Shown one piece after another: positions 38,182 through 48,837 of a stretch of DNA of 64,000 nt. The first letter of the stretch is position 1, and the number at the start of each line of letters is the position of its first letter. Source of the stretch: Luteimonas marina. GTDB taxonomy: Bacteria > Pseudomonadota > Gammaproteobacteria > Xanthomonadales > Xanthomonadaceae. The stretch is taken from NCBI RefSeq assembly GCF_007859325.1, contig NZ_VOHK01000004.1:186001-250000 (forward strand), written 5' to 3'. Position numbers and translations under genes: made by a program. Below the pieces are notes generated by a model that searched no databases, was not told the origin of the DNA, and worked only from the letters and a program-made list of their open reading frames with translations.

Positions 38182-38703
38182 TCATTTCCGGCTCCAGGCC
38201 TGCTGCGTGCTGACGCCCAACCGCCGCGCCGTCGCGCGCACGTGCGCATGGGTGATGGCGATCGCCAGCGCGTCGGCGGCGTCGGCCTGCAGCTTGCCGT
38301 GCAGGTTGAGCATGATCCCGACCATGTGCTGGATCTGCGCCTTCTCGGCGCCGCCGCGGCCGACCAGGGCCAGCTTCACTTCCTTCGCCGCGTACTCGTG
38401 CACCGGCAGGTCGCGCAGCACCACCGCGCTGATCGCGGCGCCGCGCGCCTGCCCGAGCTTGAGCGCCGAATCCGGGTTGCGCGCCAGGAACACGCGCTCG
38501 ATCGCCACTTCCTGCGGCCGCCACTGCTCGATCACTTCCGACAGGCCCAGCAGCAGCCGCTTGAGCCGCACGGAGAAATCGCCATCGCCCAGCAGCACCA
38601 GCGCGGTATTGAACACGTGCGTCGCCCGCCCCGCGTCGTCGACGTCGATGATGCCGATGCCGGTGTGCCGGGAGCCGGGATCGATGCCGAGGATGCGGGT
38701 CAT
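38182..38703 (-). CDS. ruvC: Holliday junction resolvase RuvC
   Basis: 173 residues. RNase H fold with acidic catalytic residues: Asp7 in [15 protein letters not shown], Glu in AIERVF and Asp in [14 protein letters not shown]. It cuts junctions held by RuvAB. The region before the start codon (38705 onwards) is a heptamer hairpin, so no normal SD is seen. Confidence 0.97.
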   Translation of the reverse strand: MTRILGIDPGSRHTGIGIIDVDDAGRATHVFNTALVLLGDGDFSVRLKRLLLGLSEVIEQWRPQEVAIERVFLARNPDSALKLGQARGAAISAVVLRDLPVHEYAAKEVKLALVGRGGAEKAQIQHMVGIMLNLHGKLQADAADALAIAITHAHVRATARRLGVSTQQAWSRK

Positions 38704-38704
38704 T

Positions 38705-38810
38705 GGCCGGGACCGCGGACCGGGGACCGGGGACCGGGAAAAGCCGGGACAGGCGCACGGGGAAGACCAGGCCTTTCCGGGTCCCCGGTCCCCGGTCCGC
38801 GGTCCCGGCC
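38705..38810. repeat. Heptamer-arm hairpin, unit GGGACCG
   Basis: The left arm (38705-38743) and right arm (38773-38810) are nearly perfectly complementary over about 38 bp, each stepping in 7-bp units (GGACCGC-GGACCGG-GGACCGG-GGACCGG). The element begins 2 bp from the ruvC start codon and ends 1 bp from the yebC stop codon, i.e. it is the whole intergenic space. Confidence 0.9.
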
Positions 38811-38811
38811 G

Positions 38812-39543
38812 TCAGGCATATGCATCCGCGCCCAGCTCGGCATTCGAGTAGACGTTCTGCACGTCGTCCATGTCCTCCAGCCAGCGCAGCAGCTTCACCA
38901 CCTGCTGCGCGGTGTCGCCGTCGACCGCGATGTCGTTGTCGGCGCGCAGGGTCACCTCGGCCAGTTCCGGCGCGAAGCCGGCGGCTTCCATCGCCTGCTT
39001 CACTTCGGCGAACGACTCGGGCGAGGTCAGCACGTCGATCGCGCCGTCCTCGGGGTAGACGATGACGTCGTCGGCGCCGCCCTCGATCGCGGCGTCGGTG
39101 ATCTTCTCTTCGTCCGCGCCCGGGCCGTAGGACAGCACCCCCAGCTTCCTGAACATGAAGGCCACCGAGCCTTCGGTGCCGAGGTTGCCGCCGAACTTGC
39201 CGAAGGCGTGGCGCACGTCGGCCACGGTGCGCACGCGGTTGTCGGTCAGGCAGTCGACGATCACCGCGACGCCGCCGGGCGCATAGCCCTCGTAGCGGAT
39301 CTCCTCGTACTCGACGCCTTCCAGCTCGCCGGTGGCCTTCTTGATCGCGCGCTCGATCACGTCCTTGGTCATGTTGACCGCCAGGCCCTTGTCGATCGCC
39401 GCGCGCAGGCGCGGGTTGCCGCCGGGGTCGCCGCCGCCGGCGCGGGCGGCGACGCCGATCTCGCGGATGATCTTGGTGAAGATCTTGCCGCGCTGCGCGT
39501 CGACGGCGTTCTTGCGTGCTTCGATGGAAGGACCGCGTCCCAT
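38812..39543 (-). CDS. yebC: YebC/PmpR-family protein (TACO1 homologue)
   Basis: 243 residues. [20 protein letters not shown] is the classic N-terminus, with the acidic C-terminal domain ([19 protein letters not shown]). Members act as DNA-binding regulators or as translation factors at proline stretches. The usual yebC-ruvC-ruvA order is kept. Confidence 0.95.
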   Translation of the reverse strand: MGRGPSIEARKNAVDAQRGKIFTKIIREIGVAARAGGGDPGGNPRLRAAIDKGLAVNMTKDVIERAIKKATGELEGVEYEEIRYEGYAPGGVAVIVDCLTDNRVRTVADVRHAFGKFGGNLGTEGSVAFMFRKLGVLSYGPGADEEKITDAAIEGGADDVIVYPEDGAIDVLTSPESFAEVKQAMEAAGFAPELAEVTLRADNDIAVDGDTAQQVVKLLRWLEDMDDVQNVYSNAELGADAYA

Positions 39544-39575
39544 GGATTGGCCAGTTGCGTACGGGAAAGCGCGAA

Positions 39576-40226
39576 TTATACGGTCGGGCGCGGCGGCGGA
39601 TGCTCGAAGTGGCCGTCGCGCAGGAACGCCGCCGCCTGCCGCGCCGCCTCGGGCGAGAGCACCAGCCCGCTGTGGCTCGAGGCCACCAGGCAGTGGTCGC
39701 ACAGGCCGGGCAGCCGGGTTTCCTCGAGGCCCACGGTGCCGTCCGAGGCCGCGTCCACCGCGGCCAGCAGCCGCCCCACCCCGCGCGGCACGTTGCCGGC
39801 CACCATCCCGACCTGCGCCGATCCGTCCCACTGCTCGAAGCCGCGCAGCAGCAGCCCGGCGCTGCGGCCCAGCACCGGCGCCGACCAGCGATGCGCGCCG
39901 AGCACGCGCGCCGTGCCGCTGCCGCGCAGCGGCGAACCGAGGCAGACCACGCGCCGCACCGCCAGGTCGGGCGCGCGCCGCAGCGCTTCCAACGCCATCA
40001 GGCCACCGAGGCTGTGGCCGACGATATCGACCTCCGGTCCGCGCCGCAGCCGCTCGATCAGCGCCGGCAGCGCGCGCTCCGGCCCGCCGACCACGCTGGG
40101 ATAGCCCCAGATTTCGGGCGCGAAGCCTTCCGCGCGCAGGCGCGCGGCCAGCGGCGCCAGCCACAGCTTCGCGTTCCAGATGCCGTGCAGGAGCAGGACC
40201 GGGCGGGCGTCCGGCGGCGATGGCAT
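39576..40226 (-). CDS. Alpha/beta-hydrolase, PGAP1-like/lipase-type
   Basis: 216 residues from the ATG at 40226, preferred because of a GGGGAAC stretch upstream; an ATG at 40250 would add eight residues. VLLLHGIWN oxyanion strand, nucleophile Ser in [15 protein letters not shown], Asp in [10 protein letters not shown] and His in SSHSGLV complete the triad. It is cytoplasmic by the lack of a signal peptide. The substrate is unknown. It is next to yebC with a 32-bp gap. Confidence 0.85.
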   Translation of the reverse strand: MPSPPDARPVLLLHGIWNAKLWLAPLAARLRAEGFAPEIWGYPSVVGGPERALPALIERLRRGPEVDIVGHSLGGLMALEALRRAPDLAVRRVVCLGSPLRGSGTARVLGAHRWSAPVLGRSAGLLLRGFEQWDGSAQVGMVAGNVPRGVGRLLAAVDAASDGTVGLEETRLPGLCDHCLVASSHSGLVLSPEAARQAAAFLRDGHFEHPPPRPTV

Positions 40227-40333
40227 CGATGTGTTCCGCGGGGAAGGCATGCGCCGATTTGGCCGTGTCGCGACTGCGATGCGCAAGTCCGGCGCGTCAT
40301 TCGCCGCGGCATTCCCGTCGACGTGGCGTACCG

Positions 40334-40852
40334 CTACGCCGCCGGTCGACGCAGGATGAACTCGAGGTCGCGCGTTTCGCCGACCGGGAACAGGTATTCG
40401 CCGACGCGCTCGAACCCGTGGCGCGCGTAGAAGCGCTGCGCGCCGTGGTTCTCCGACCACACGCCGATCCACAGCGTGCGCGGGCCGCCCTGCAGCAGCC
40501 AGTCCATCGCCGCCGCCATCATCCGCGCGCCGTGGCCACCGCCCTGCTCGCCGCGCACGAGGTACAGGCGCTTGAGTTCGCCGTCGCCCGGCGCGACGTC
40601 CGGGTGCGGCAGGCCGCAGGGGCCGGCCGCGGCGTGGCCGATCGCGACACTCCCGCGCTCCAGCAGCCAGACCGCGTAGTCCGGATGCGACAGGATGACG
40701 CGCTGCTTCTCCACCGCGTAGGCGTCGCGCAGGAAGGCGGCGAGGTCCTGCGGCGGGTACAGATGTCCGAAGGTTTCGGTGAAGGTGCGGGCGGCGAGGG
40801 TCGAGAGGGTGTCGGCGTCTTTGATGGTCGCGCGGCGGATGGTTGGCGTCAT
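40334..40852 (-). CDS. GNAT-family N-acetyltransferase
   Basis: 172 residues. GNAT fold: IRRATIKDADTLSTLAARTF at the start, ELKRLYLVRGEQGGGHGARM containing the acetyl-CoA pyrophosphate loop (Q/R-x-x-G-x-G/A), then WSENHGAQRFYARHGFERVG. The acceptor is unknown. It sits between aspS and the hydrolase gene, with a C-rich palindrome upstream. Confidence 0.9.
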   Translation of the reverse strand: MTPTIRRATIKDADTLSTLAARTFTETFGHLYPPQDLAAFLRDAYAVEKQRVILSHPDYAVWLLERGSVAIGHAAAGPCGLPHPDVAPGDGELKRLYLVRGEQGGGHGARMMAAAMDWLLQGGPRTLWIGVWSENHGAQRFYARHGFERVGEYLFPVGETRDLEFILRRPAA

Positions 40853-40858
40853 TCGGTG

Positions 40859-40956
40859 GCCCCCACCCCAGCCCTCCCCCGCAGGCGGGGGAGGGAGTCA
40901 GAAGCCACTGCTTTTAGCCCCCTCCCCCGCCTGCGGGGGAGGGTTGGGGTGGGGGC
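40859..40956. repeat. C-rich palindromic repeat, CCCTCCCCCGC family
   Basis: Ends with GCCCCCACCCC and GGGGTGGGGGC as outer arms. Each arm contains the small palindrome CCCTCCCCCGC(A/C)(T/G)GCGGGGGAGGG. The two halves are joined by about 25 bp. It occupies the aspS-acetyltransferase gap. Confidence 0.88.
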
Positions 40957-40980
40957 AAGCCGACACACGCCTGAACCGCC

Positions 40981-42741
40981 CTACTCGCTCGCCCGCACTT
41001 GCACGTGCACTTCCGCCAACTGCGCATCCGGGATCGGCGACGGCGCGCCGGTCATCAGGCACTGCGCGCCGGTGGTCTTCGGGAAGGCGATCACGTCGCG
41101 GATCGAATCGGTGCCCGCCATCAGCGCCGCGATGCGGTCGATGCCGAAGGCGATGCCGCCGTGCGGCGGTGCGCCGTACTTCAGCGCGTCGAGCAGGAAG
41201 CCGAACTTCAGTTCGGCCTCGTCCTTGCCGATGCCCAGCAGGTCGAACACCGCGCTCTGCATCGAGGAGCGATGGATGCGGATCGAACCGCCGCCGATCT
41301 CGTTGCCGTTGAGCACCATGTCGTAGCCGCGCGAGACCGCGGTGGCCGCGTTCGCGCGCAGGTCGGCCTCGTCGTCGACCGCCGGCGCGGTGAACGGGTG
41401 GTGCAGGGCGACGAAGCGCTGCGCCTCCTCGTCCCACTCGAACATCGGGAAGTCGGTAACCCACAGCGGCCGCCAGCCGGCTTCCACCAGGTTGAAGTCC
41501 TTGCCCGCCTTCAGCCGCACCGCGCCCATGAAGTCGCTGACGGTCGAATACCTGCCGGCGCCGAAGAACACGAGGTCGCCGTTGCCGGCGCCGACGTGGG
41601 CCAGCAGCGCCGAGAACGCGGCTTCGTCGAAGAACTTCTGGATCGGCGAGGCGATTTCGCCGGTTTCCGAGATCTTGACGTACGCGAGTCCCTTCGCGCC
41701 GTACTTGGCCGCGTGCGCGCCGTACTCGTCGATCTGCTTGCGCGACAGCGACGCGCCGCCGGGAATGCGCAGCGCGGCCACGCGGTTGCCCTCGGCGTTC
41801 GCGGCATCGGCGAACACCTTGAAGCCGCTGTCCTTCACCAGTTCGGCCACGTCCACCAGCTCCAGCGCGATGCGCAGGTCCGGCTTGTCCGAGCCGTAGC
41901 GGCGCATCGCTTCCGCATACGTCATGCGCGGGAATTCGGCGGCCAGCTCGACGCCGACGACCTCGCGGAACACGTCGCGCACCATCGCCTCGACCGTGTC
42001 CTGCACGTCGCGCTCGGACACCCATGCGAACTCCATGTCGAGCTGGGTGAACTCCAGCTGGCGGTCGGCGCGCAGCGCCTCGTCGCGGAAGCAGCGCGCG
42101 ATCTGGTAGTAGCGGTCGAAGCCCGCCATCATCAGGATCTGCTTGAACAGCTGCGGGCTCTGCGGCAGCGCGTAGAACTCGCCCGGGTGCATGCGCGCCG
42201 GCACCAGGAAGTCGCGCGCGCCCTCGGGCGTGGCCTTGGTCAGGATCGGCGTCTCGATGTCCTGGAAGCCGCGCGCGTCGAGCCAGTGGCGCAGCGCGCT
42301 CACCAGCTTCGTGCGCGTGCGCATGCGCCGCTGCATCTCCGGGTGGCGCAGGTCGAGGTAGCGGTACCTGAGCCGCGTGTCCTCGCCGGGGTTCTCGTGG
42401 TGGTGGAACGGCAGCGGCTCGGCCTTGTTCAGCACTTCGATGGACTCGGCCACCACTTCCACCTGGCCGGTACGGATCTTCGCGTTGACCGACTGCCGGC
42501 GACGCACGGTGCCGGTGATGCGCAGGCAGTCCTCGTAGCCCACCTTCTCCGCCGCGGCCACGACCCCGGCGTTGCCGGCGGCCTCCGAAGGCTCGGCGAC
42601 CACCTGGACGATGCCCTCGTGGTCGCGCAGGTCGATGAAGCAAACCCCGCCGAGGTTGCGGGCGACGTCGGCCCAGCCGCACAGGGTCACGGTCTGCCCG
42701 ATCAACGTCTCGTCGATCAGGCCGCAGAAATGGGTACGCAT
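40981..42741 (-). CDS. aspS: Aspartyl-tRNA synthetase
   Basis: 586 residues from the ATG at 42741. N-terminal OB anticodon-binding domain ([16 protein letters not shown]), class II motif 1 ([16 protein letters not shown]), motif 2 ([22 protein letters not shown]), the bacterial GAD insertion (about 280-420) and motif 3 ([16 protein letters not shown]). Length is typical of bacterial AspRS (about 590). Divergent from opgB. Confidence 0.97.
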   Translation of the reverse strand: MRTHFCGLIDETLIGQTVTLCGWADVARNLGGVCFIDLRDHEGIVQVVAEPSEAAGNAGVVAAAEKVGYEDCLRITGTVRRRQSVNAKIRTGQVEVVAESIEVLNKAEPLPFHHHENPGEDTRLRYRYLDLRHPEMQRRMRTRTKLVSALRHWLDARGFQDIETPILTKATPEGARDFLVPARMHPGEFYALPQSPQLFKQILMMAGFDRYYQIARCFRDEALRADRQLEFTQLDMEFAWVSERDVQDTVEAMVRDVFREVVGVELAAEFPRMTYAEAMRRYGSDKPDLRIALELVDVAELVKDSGFKVFADAANAEGNRVAALRIPGGASLSRKQIDEYGAHAAKYGAKGLAYVKISETGEIASPIQKFFDEAAFSALLAHVGAGNGDLVFFGAGRYSTVSDFMGAVRLKAGKDFNLVEAGWRPLWVTDFPMFEWDEEAQRFVALHHPFTAPAVDDEADLRANAATAVSRGYDMVLNGNEIGGGSIRIHRSSMQSAVFDLLGIGKDEAELKFGFLLDALKYGAPPHGGIAFGIDRIAALMAGTDSIRDVIAFPKTTGAQCLMTGAPSPIPDAQLAEVHVQVRASE

Positions 42742-42844
42742 GGAACGGGGACTCCGGGGAAGCGGGCCGGCGGGCCGGCAAACGTGCAAGTTTAAGGCGC
42801 TTGGGGGCGGGTGCGGAGGGGATGGAGGCGGGACTGGCGGGGAC

Positions 42845-42895
42845 GGCCCCCACCCCAACCCTCCCCCGCCTGCGGGCAAGGATTGGGGTGGGGGC
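42845..42895. repeat. C-rich palindromic repeat, half-size copy
   Basis: GGCCCCCACCCCAACCCTCC with GGATTGGGGTGGGGGCC around a CCCGCCTGCGGG core, in the 279-bp aspS-opgB divergent gap. This copy has only one central palindrome. No other element is seen in the gap. Confidence 0.8.
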
Positions 42896-43020
42896 CAGCA
42901 ACCCCGGCGTTTCAGGGACGTCGACGCCACATTCAGCAAGATGACAGCACTGTGTCAGCCTGGCCCGATCCAGCCCGTCCGGGCATCGCGCCCGTTCCCG
43001 CCATCCGAGACCCGCGCCGC

Positions 43021-45138
43021 ATGCCGACGATCCTGTTGCTGTCGCTGATCCTGCTGGCCTACCTGCTGGTGGCCTCCGAGAAACTGGCCTGGGCCAAGGC
43101 CGCGCTGCTGTCGCTGCTGCTGCTGGCGCTCAGCGCCTGGTGGCTGGTGGACCGCCTCAGCGGCAACGGCATCGACGCGGCCACGCTGTACCACCTGCAG
43201 GCCGGCATGCCGGGCGCGGGGATCGGCGACTTCAGCGGCTACATCGCGCAGTTCACCGGCCTGGCGCTGCTGTCGCTGCTGCCGCTGGCGCTGGTGCCGG
43301 TCCTGCGCGGGCGCCTGCGGGGCTTCCGCGGGCGCCACCCCGCGCCGGCGGTCAGCGCCACCTTCGCCGCCGCCTTCGTGGCCGCGATCCTCGCCAGTCC
43401 GCTCTACGCCGACGCCAAGCGCCTGCACCGGCAACTGGCCCCGGCCGACGCCGAGGGCGTGGCCGCCGAATACCGGCCCCCGGCGGGTGAACTGGTGCGG
43501 CGCCGGAACATCGTCTGGATCTACGCCGAGAGCCTGGAGCGCACCTATCTCGACGAAACCGTCTTCCCCGGGCTGATGCCCAACATCGCGCGGCTCGCAC
43601 GGGAAGGGATCGACTTCCGCGACATCGGCTCGACCGAGGGCGCCAGCTGGACGATCGCCGGACTGGTCGCCTCGCAGTGCGGCGTGCCGCTCACCACCGC
43701 GCGCGGCGACGAGAACAGCCTGGGCCGGATGCGCGAATTCCTGCCCGGCGCCCATTGCCTCGGCGACTACCTGCAGGCGCAGGGCTACCGCAACGTGTTC
43801 CTGGGCGGCGCCGATGCCGGATTCGCCGCCAAGGGCCGCTTCCTGGAGCGCCACGGCTTCGACGAGGTCCGCGACTTCGCCCACTACCGCGGCGCGGGCA
43901 TCGCCGCGCGGCACTTCTCCAACTGGGGCCTGCACGACGACGTTCTGCTCGACGACGCCTTCGACACCTTCATGACGCTCTCCGCGGCCGGCGCGCCGTT
44001 CATGCTCAACGCGCTGACGATGGACACCCACCACCCGGCCGGGCACCTGCCGGTCGCCTGCCGCGACACGCGCTACGACAGCGCGCTCGGCGACATCGGC
44101 CTGCTGCACGCGCTCAAGTGCACCGACGTGCTGGTCTCGCGGCTGGTCGATCGCATCCGCAGCAGCCCCTACGCCGACGACACCCTGATCGTGCTCGCCT
44201 CTGACCACCTGGCGATGCCCAACCACCTCAGCCACGTGCTCGAAGGCATGCGCCGGGAGAACCTGCTGCTGTTCCTCGCCCCCGGCCTCGAACCGCGGCA
44301 GCTGACCGTCCCCGGCTCCACGCTCGACTCGGGCGCGACCCTGCTGTCGCTGCTCGACCCGGCCCAGGTCGCACTCGGCTTCGGCCGCTCGCTGCTGGCC
44401 CCGGAGGCCGCGGCCAGCGCCACCCGCGCAGCGCTGCATGACGACGGCGCCGGCTTCGCGCCCTACCTCGCCTACGCCCGCAACCTGTGGACCGGCGGCG
44501 ACGTGCGCACCCTGCGCATCGACGGCGACCAGCTCAGGATCGGCCTGCAGCACGTCAAGCCGCCGGTGATGATCGAATACGACGAGGAGTGGGGGCTGGG
44601 CTCGATCACGATGGAGGACGCCCCGCGCCAGTTCGGCATCGACGATCCGGCCAACGTGCGCGCCTACGTTGACCGCTGCCCCGCCTTCGACGAGGACGAC
44701 CTGCGCGGCGAATGGTGCGCGCTGCTGGTCGATGGTCGCGGCAACATGAAGCTGTTCGCCGACGCCGACCTGCAGCAGGGCGTGCGCGTGGACACCCCGC
44801 TCGACGCCGCGACCGGCCCGCGGCCGCGGCCGCGGCGCGCGATCACGCTCAACGAATCGGGCACCCTGGTCGCCGGCCAGTACCAGCTGCGGCTGCGCCC
44901 GCGCGCCCTGCCCAGCCACGGGTTCTGGCTGGAGGCGGTGTCGTCGGACGGGCGCGTGGTGCATGCGCGCCAGTGGATCCGCCCCGGGGACAGCATGCAG
45001 GGGCGGTCGATCCGCCTGCCGGTGGGTCTGGACGCAGAAGTCGACGACCTGCAGATCCGCGCCTGGCTGGACTGGGCCGAATACATGGAGCTCGACAGCG
45101 TGGCGATGGTGCGCACGCGGGTGCCGTCGCGGTCCTGA
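43021..45138 (+). CDS. opgB: Phosphoglycerol transferase I-like protein (OpgB/MdoB)
   Basis: 705 residues. Three N-terminal membrane spans, then a periplasmic sulfatase/LTA-synthase fold: YAESLERTYLDETVFPGLMP, GSTEGASWTIAGLVASQCG (with the Thr expected to be the nucleophile), DTHHPAGH and ASDHLAMPNHLSH as metal-site blocks. A C-terminal beta-rich domain (about 480-705) follows. OpgB transfers phosphoglycerol from phosphatidylglycerol to periplasmic glucans. The match to OpgB over other LTA-synthase relatives rests on the FPGLMPN and SQCGVPL blocks. Confidence 0.9.
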   Translation: MPTILLLSLILLAYLLVASEKLAWAKAALLSLLLLALSAWWLVDRLSGNGIDAATLYHLQAGMPGAGIGDFSGYIAQFTGLALLSLLPLALVPVLRGRLRGFRGRHPAPAVSATFAAAFVAAILASPLYADAKRLHRQLAPADAEGVAAEYRPPAGELVRRRNIVWIYAESLERTYLDETVFPGLMPNIARLAREGIDFRDIGSTEGASWTIAGLVASQCGVPLTTARGDENSLGRMREFLPGAHCLGDYLQAQGYRNVFLGGADAGFAAKGRFLERHGFDEVRDFAHYRGAGIAARHFSNWGLHDDVLLDDAFDTFMTLSAAGAPFMLNALTMDTHHPAGHLPVACRDTRYDSALGDIGLLHALKCTDVLVSRLVDRIRSSPYADDTLIVLASDHLAMPNHLSHVLEGMRRENLLLFLAPGLEPRQLTVPGSTLDSGATLLSLLDPAQVALGFGRSLLAPEAAASATRAALHDDGAGFAPYLAYARNLWTGGDVRTLRIDGDQLRIGLQHVKPPVMIEYDEEWGLGSITMEDAPRQFGIDDPANVRAYVDRCPAFDEDDLRGEWCALLVDGRGNMKLFADADLQQGVRVDTPLDAATGPRPRPRRAITLNESGTLVAGQYQLRLRPRALPSHGFWLEAVSSDGRVVHARQWIRPGDSMQGRSIRLPVGLDAEVDDLQIRAWLDWAEYMELDSVAMVRTRVPSRS

Positions 45139-45225
45139 GGCGGGAACGGCCGGTCTTTCGTTGACGGGGGCTTGTCCGCATCTGCCGGCGCTCGGGCGGT
45201 AAGCGCCCGCGAAAAACCGGAAACC

Positions 45226-45310
45226 TGTCATTCCGAGCGCAGCGAGGAATCTGCTTTCGCCGTTGTTCGCCTCGGCCGGAAGCAGATTCCTCGCTGCGCT
45301 CGGAATGACA
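45226..45310. repeat. Perfect long palindrome, GTCATTCCGAGC type
   Basis: TGTCATTCCGAGCGCAGCGA and TCGCTGCGCTCGGAATGACA are perfect complements; the stem extends through AGGAATCTGCTT/AAGCAGATTCCT to about 32 bp with a short loop. It lies between the convergent opgB and fmdB genes and probably terminates both. Confidence 0.9.
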
Positions 45311-45381
45311 GGCTGTTAGGCGAAGGACAGGCCGTTAGTTGAAGACAGGCTGTTGGTTGAAGGACAGGCCGTCAGTTCAGG
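45307..45381. repeat. Tandem repeat, 4 units of 18-19 bp
   Basis: Units start at 45307, 45326, 45344 and 45363 with the pattern GACAGGC(T/C)GT(T/C)(A/G)G(T/G)(T/C)GAAG. Unit four contains the fmdB stop codon. On the minus strand each unit reads as a CCTGTC-ended block. Confidence 0.8.
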
Positions 45382-45709
45382 CGTCGGCCGCCTTCGTCGG
45401 CGCTGGGGTTTCGGCCGGCTTGGCGGCGGGCTTGGCCGCTTCCGCGGACGATCCCTCGCCGCCCTTCGACTCGCCGCCCTTCGAAGCGCCCTCCCCGCCT
45501 TCGGCGAGGTTGCGCTTCCTGTCGCCGTCCTTCTTGAAGTCGGTCTCGTACCAGCCACCGCCGGCAAGCCGGAACGCGGGCGCCGTCAGCTGGCGCTTCA
45601 CCGAGGCGGCGGCGCAGGACGGGCAGGTCTCCGGATCGGGATCCGACAGCTTCTGCAGCTTGTCGAAACGGTGGCCGCAGGCGGTGCATTCGAAGGCGTA
45701 GATCGGCAT
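45377..45709 (-). CDS. FmdB-family zinc-ribbon protein
   Basis: 110 residues. MPIYAFECTACGHRFDKLQK and CPSCAAASVKRQL form the two CxxC knuckles of the FmdB/CxxC_CXXC_SSSS family, followed by FRLAGGGWYETDFK. The C-terminal 50 residues are low-complexity Lys/Gly/Glu then Ala/Pro. The function is unknown; in many proteobacteria this gene neighbours aspS, here about 4 kb away with opgB on the other strand between. Confidence 0.92.
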   Translation of the reverse strand: MPIYAFECTACGHRFDKLQKLSDPDPETCPSCAAASVKRQLTAPAFRLAGGGWYETDFKKDGDRKRNLAEGGEGASKGGESKGGEGSSAEAAKPAAKPAETPAPTKAADA

Positions 45710-45812
45710 GGGCGCGTAAGAGAAGAAACGTCTGGGCGGAAAGGCGGCTCCAGTGTGGGGCCCGGCTCCGCGGATTCAAGGGATCGATGCCGCCCCCGGC
45801 GGGCGGCGGGCC

Positions 45813-46493
45813 TCAGTGGCCCCAGGGCGTCGGCGGCAGCTCGACCGGCGCGGTGAGGTCGAACTCGACCTTGAACTCGCGGCCGCCCGGGCGCGTGAGT
45901 TCGTACAGGAAGCGCTGGCCCGGCTCGACCTCCATCGCCCAGGTGTTGGTCACCGAGGCGTTGAGCCCTTCGCGCTCGAACATCGCGATCGATTCGGCGT
46001 CGACCGGGAATTCCTGGCGCACGGCGGTGCCGGCGCCGGCGGTGTCGCCGCCGTACATGGTGACCGCGTCGTCGCTGCCGTCCTCGTGGCGATGGTCGTG
46101 CTTCAGGCGCAGGCCGGTCGCCGTGCGGGTGATGACCCAGGTGCGCGAATGGTCGTCGCCGACGTGGAACGGCACCTGCAGTTCCTTCTCCGGGTCGTCG
46201 CAGCCGCGCACGTGCATGACCAGGGGCTTGCCCTCGAAGGCGTCGGGCTCGGGCGACTTCGGCGCGTTGGCGGTGATGCGGCCGGCGAACGCCTGCCCGC
46301 AGTGGCGGGCGAGCGCGGCGAGGAAGGCGTCGGCGGGCGCATCGGCCTCGGCGGCGGGCTCGAAGCCCTCGGCCGCGGCGTCGGCCTGCGCGGCGGCGTT
46401 GTTGCCCGCGCCGTCGCTGTCGTTGATGCGGATGCAGGCGGACAGGGCGACGCAGAGCGCGGTCAACGAGAGTATGTGGAGTGTGGTCTTCAT
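45813..46493 (-). CDS. Lipoprotein of unknown function
   Basis: 226 residues. Signal peptide with lipobox ALSAC (Cys20), an acidic Ala-rich linker (20-55), then a globular domain with GKPLVMHVRGCDDPEKELQVPFHVGDDHSRTWVI cut by features such as RLKHDHRHEDGSDDAVTMYGG. Two or three Cys could form a disulfide. It resembles uncharacterised secreted proteins annotated only in Lysobacter relatives. It is downstream of yheS in the same direction across a palindrome. Confidence 0.82.
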   Translation of the reverse strand: MKTTLHILSLTALCVALSACIRINDSDGAGNNAAAQADAAAEGFEPAAEADAPADAFLAALARHCGQAFAGRITANAPKSPEPDAFEGKPLVMHVRGCDDPEKELQVPFHVGDDHSRTWVITRTATGLRLKHDHRHEDGSDDAVTMYGGDTAGAGTAVRQEFPVDAESIAMFEREGLNASVTNTWAMEVEPGQRFLYELTRPGGREFKVEFDLTAPVELPPTPWGH

Positions 46494-46535
46494 CGGGGCA
46501 CCTTAGAGCATTTTCGCGTCAGTCGCCTACAGTAT

Positions 46536-46625
46536 CGTCGTCCCCGCGCAGGTGGGGACCCGGTGGCTTTGCGCTTTCCAGTGCTGAAGCAAAGACGCTG
46601 GATTCCCGCCTTCGCGGGGATGACG
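46536..46625. repeat. Palindromic repeat, GTCGTCCC variant
   Basis: CGTCGTCCCCGCGCAGGTGG and CCCGCCTTCGCGGGGATGACG face each other around a 45-bp spacer in the 229-bp yheS-lipoprotein gap. The left arm has diverged. To its right, 46625-46722 shows nothing recognisable except a partial GCAGGAGCACCTTCAG motif. Confidence 0.75.
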
Positions 46626-46722
46626 AGATGTAGGCATGGGCGCCGAATGGCGTCCTCGCCCTTGACGATCGACCGCCGCAATCCGCGGGACGCGCGAAGA
46701 CTCAACGGCTGCAGGAGCACCT

Positions 46723-48672
<1,950 letters not shown>

Positions 48673-48739
48673 GGGGCGCGGATTCTACCGGAGCTGCCTT
48701 CCCGCGCCCTTTGCCGGCCGCTTATGCCCTTATGGAATA

Positions 48740-48788
48740 AACATTTGCATTCATGCTCTTTCGTTATTTGTTACAGCATTGTTAATGT
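48740..48788 (+). promoter_or_regulatory. AT-rich promoter/operator region of the TonB receptor
   Basis: An AT-rich island in otherwise GC-rich DNA. TTGCAT (48745-48750) with TTGTTA (48768-48773) at 17 bp is a weak sigma-70 candidate. AACATT (48740) and AATGTT (48783) form an inverted pair around it. It does not match a Fur box well. Confidence 0.3.
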
Positions 48789-48837
48789 TTCCGGCAGACC
48801 CGACATCCCGGTCTCCCCCACCCTGCAGGAGCTCCCC

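Noticed and set aside
42811-43020. Upstream extension of opgB
   Set aside because: The extension is Pro/Gly/Arg-rich and translated from the C-rich palindrome. The membrane segment starts right after the ATG at 43021.
48728-48790. Fur box in front of the TonB receptor
   Set aside because: The AT-rich block lacks the GATAAT hexamer array; only a loose inverted AACATT/AATGTT pair exists, and the substrate is unknown.
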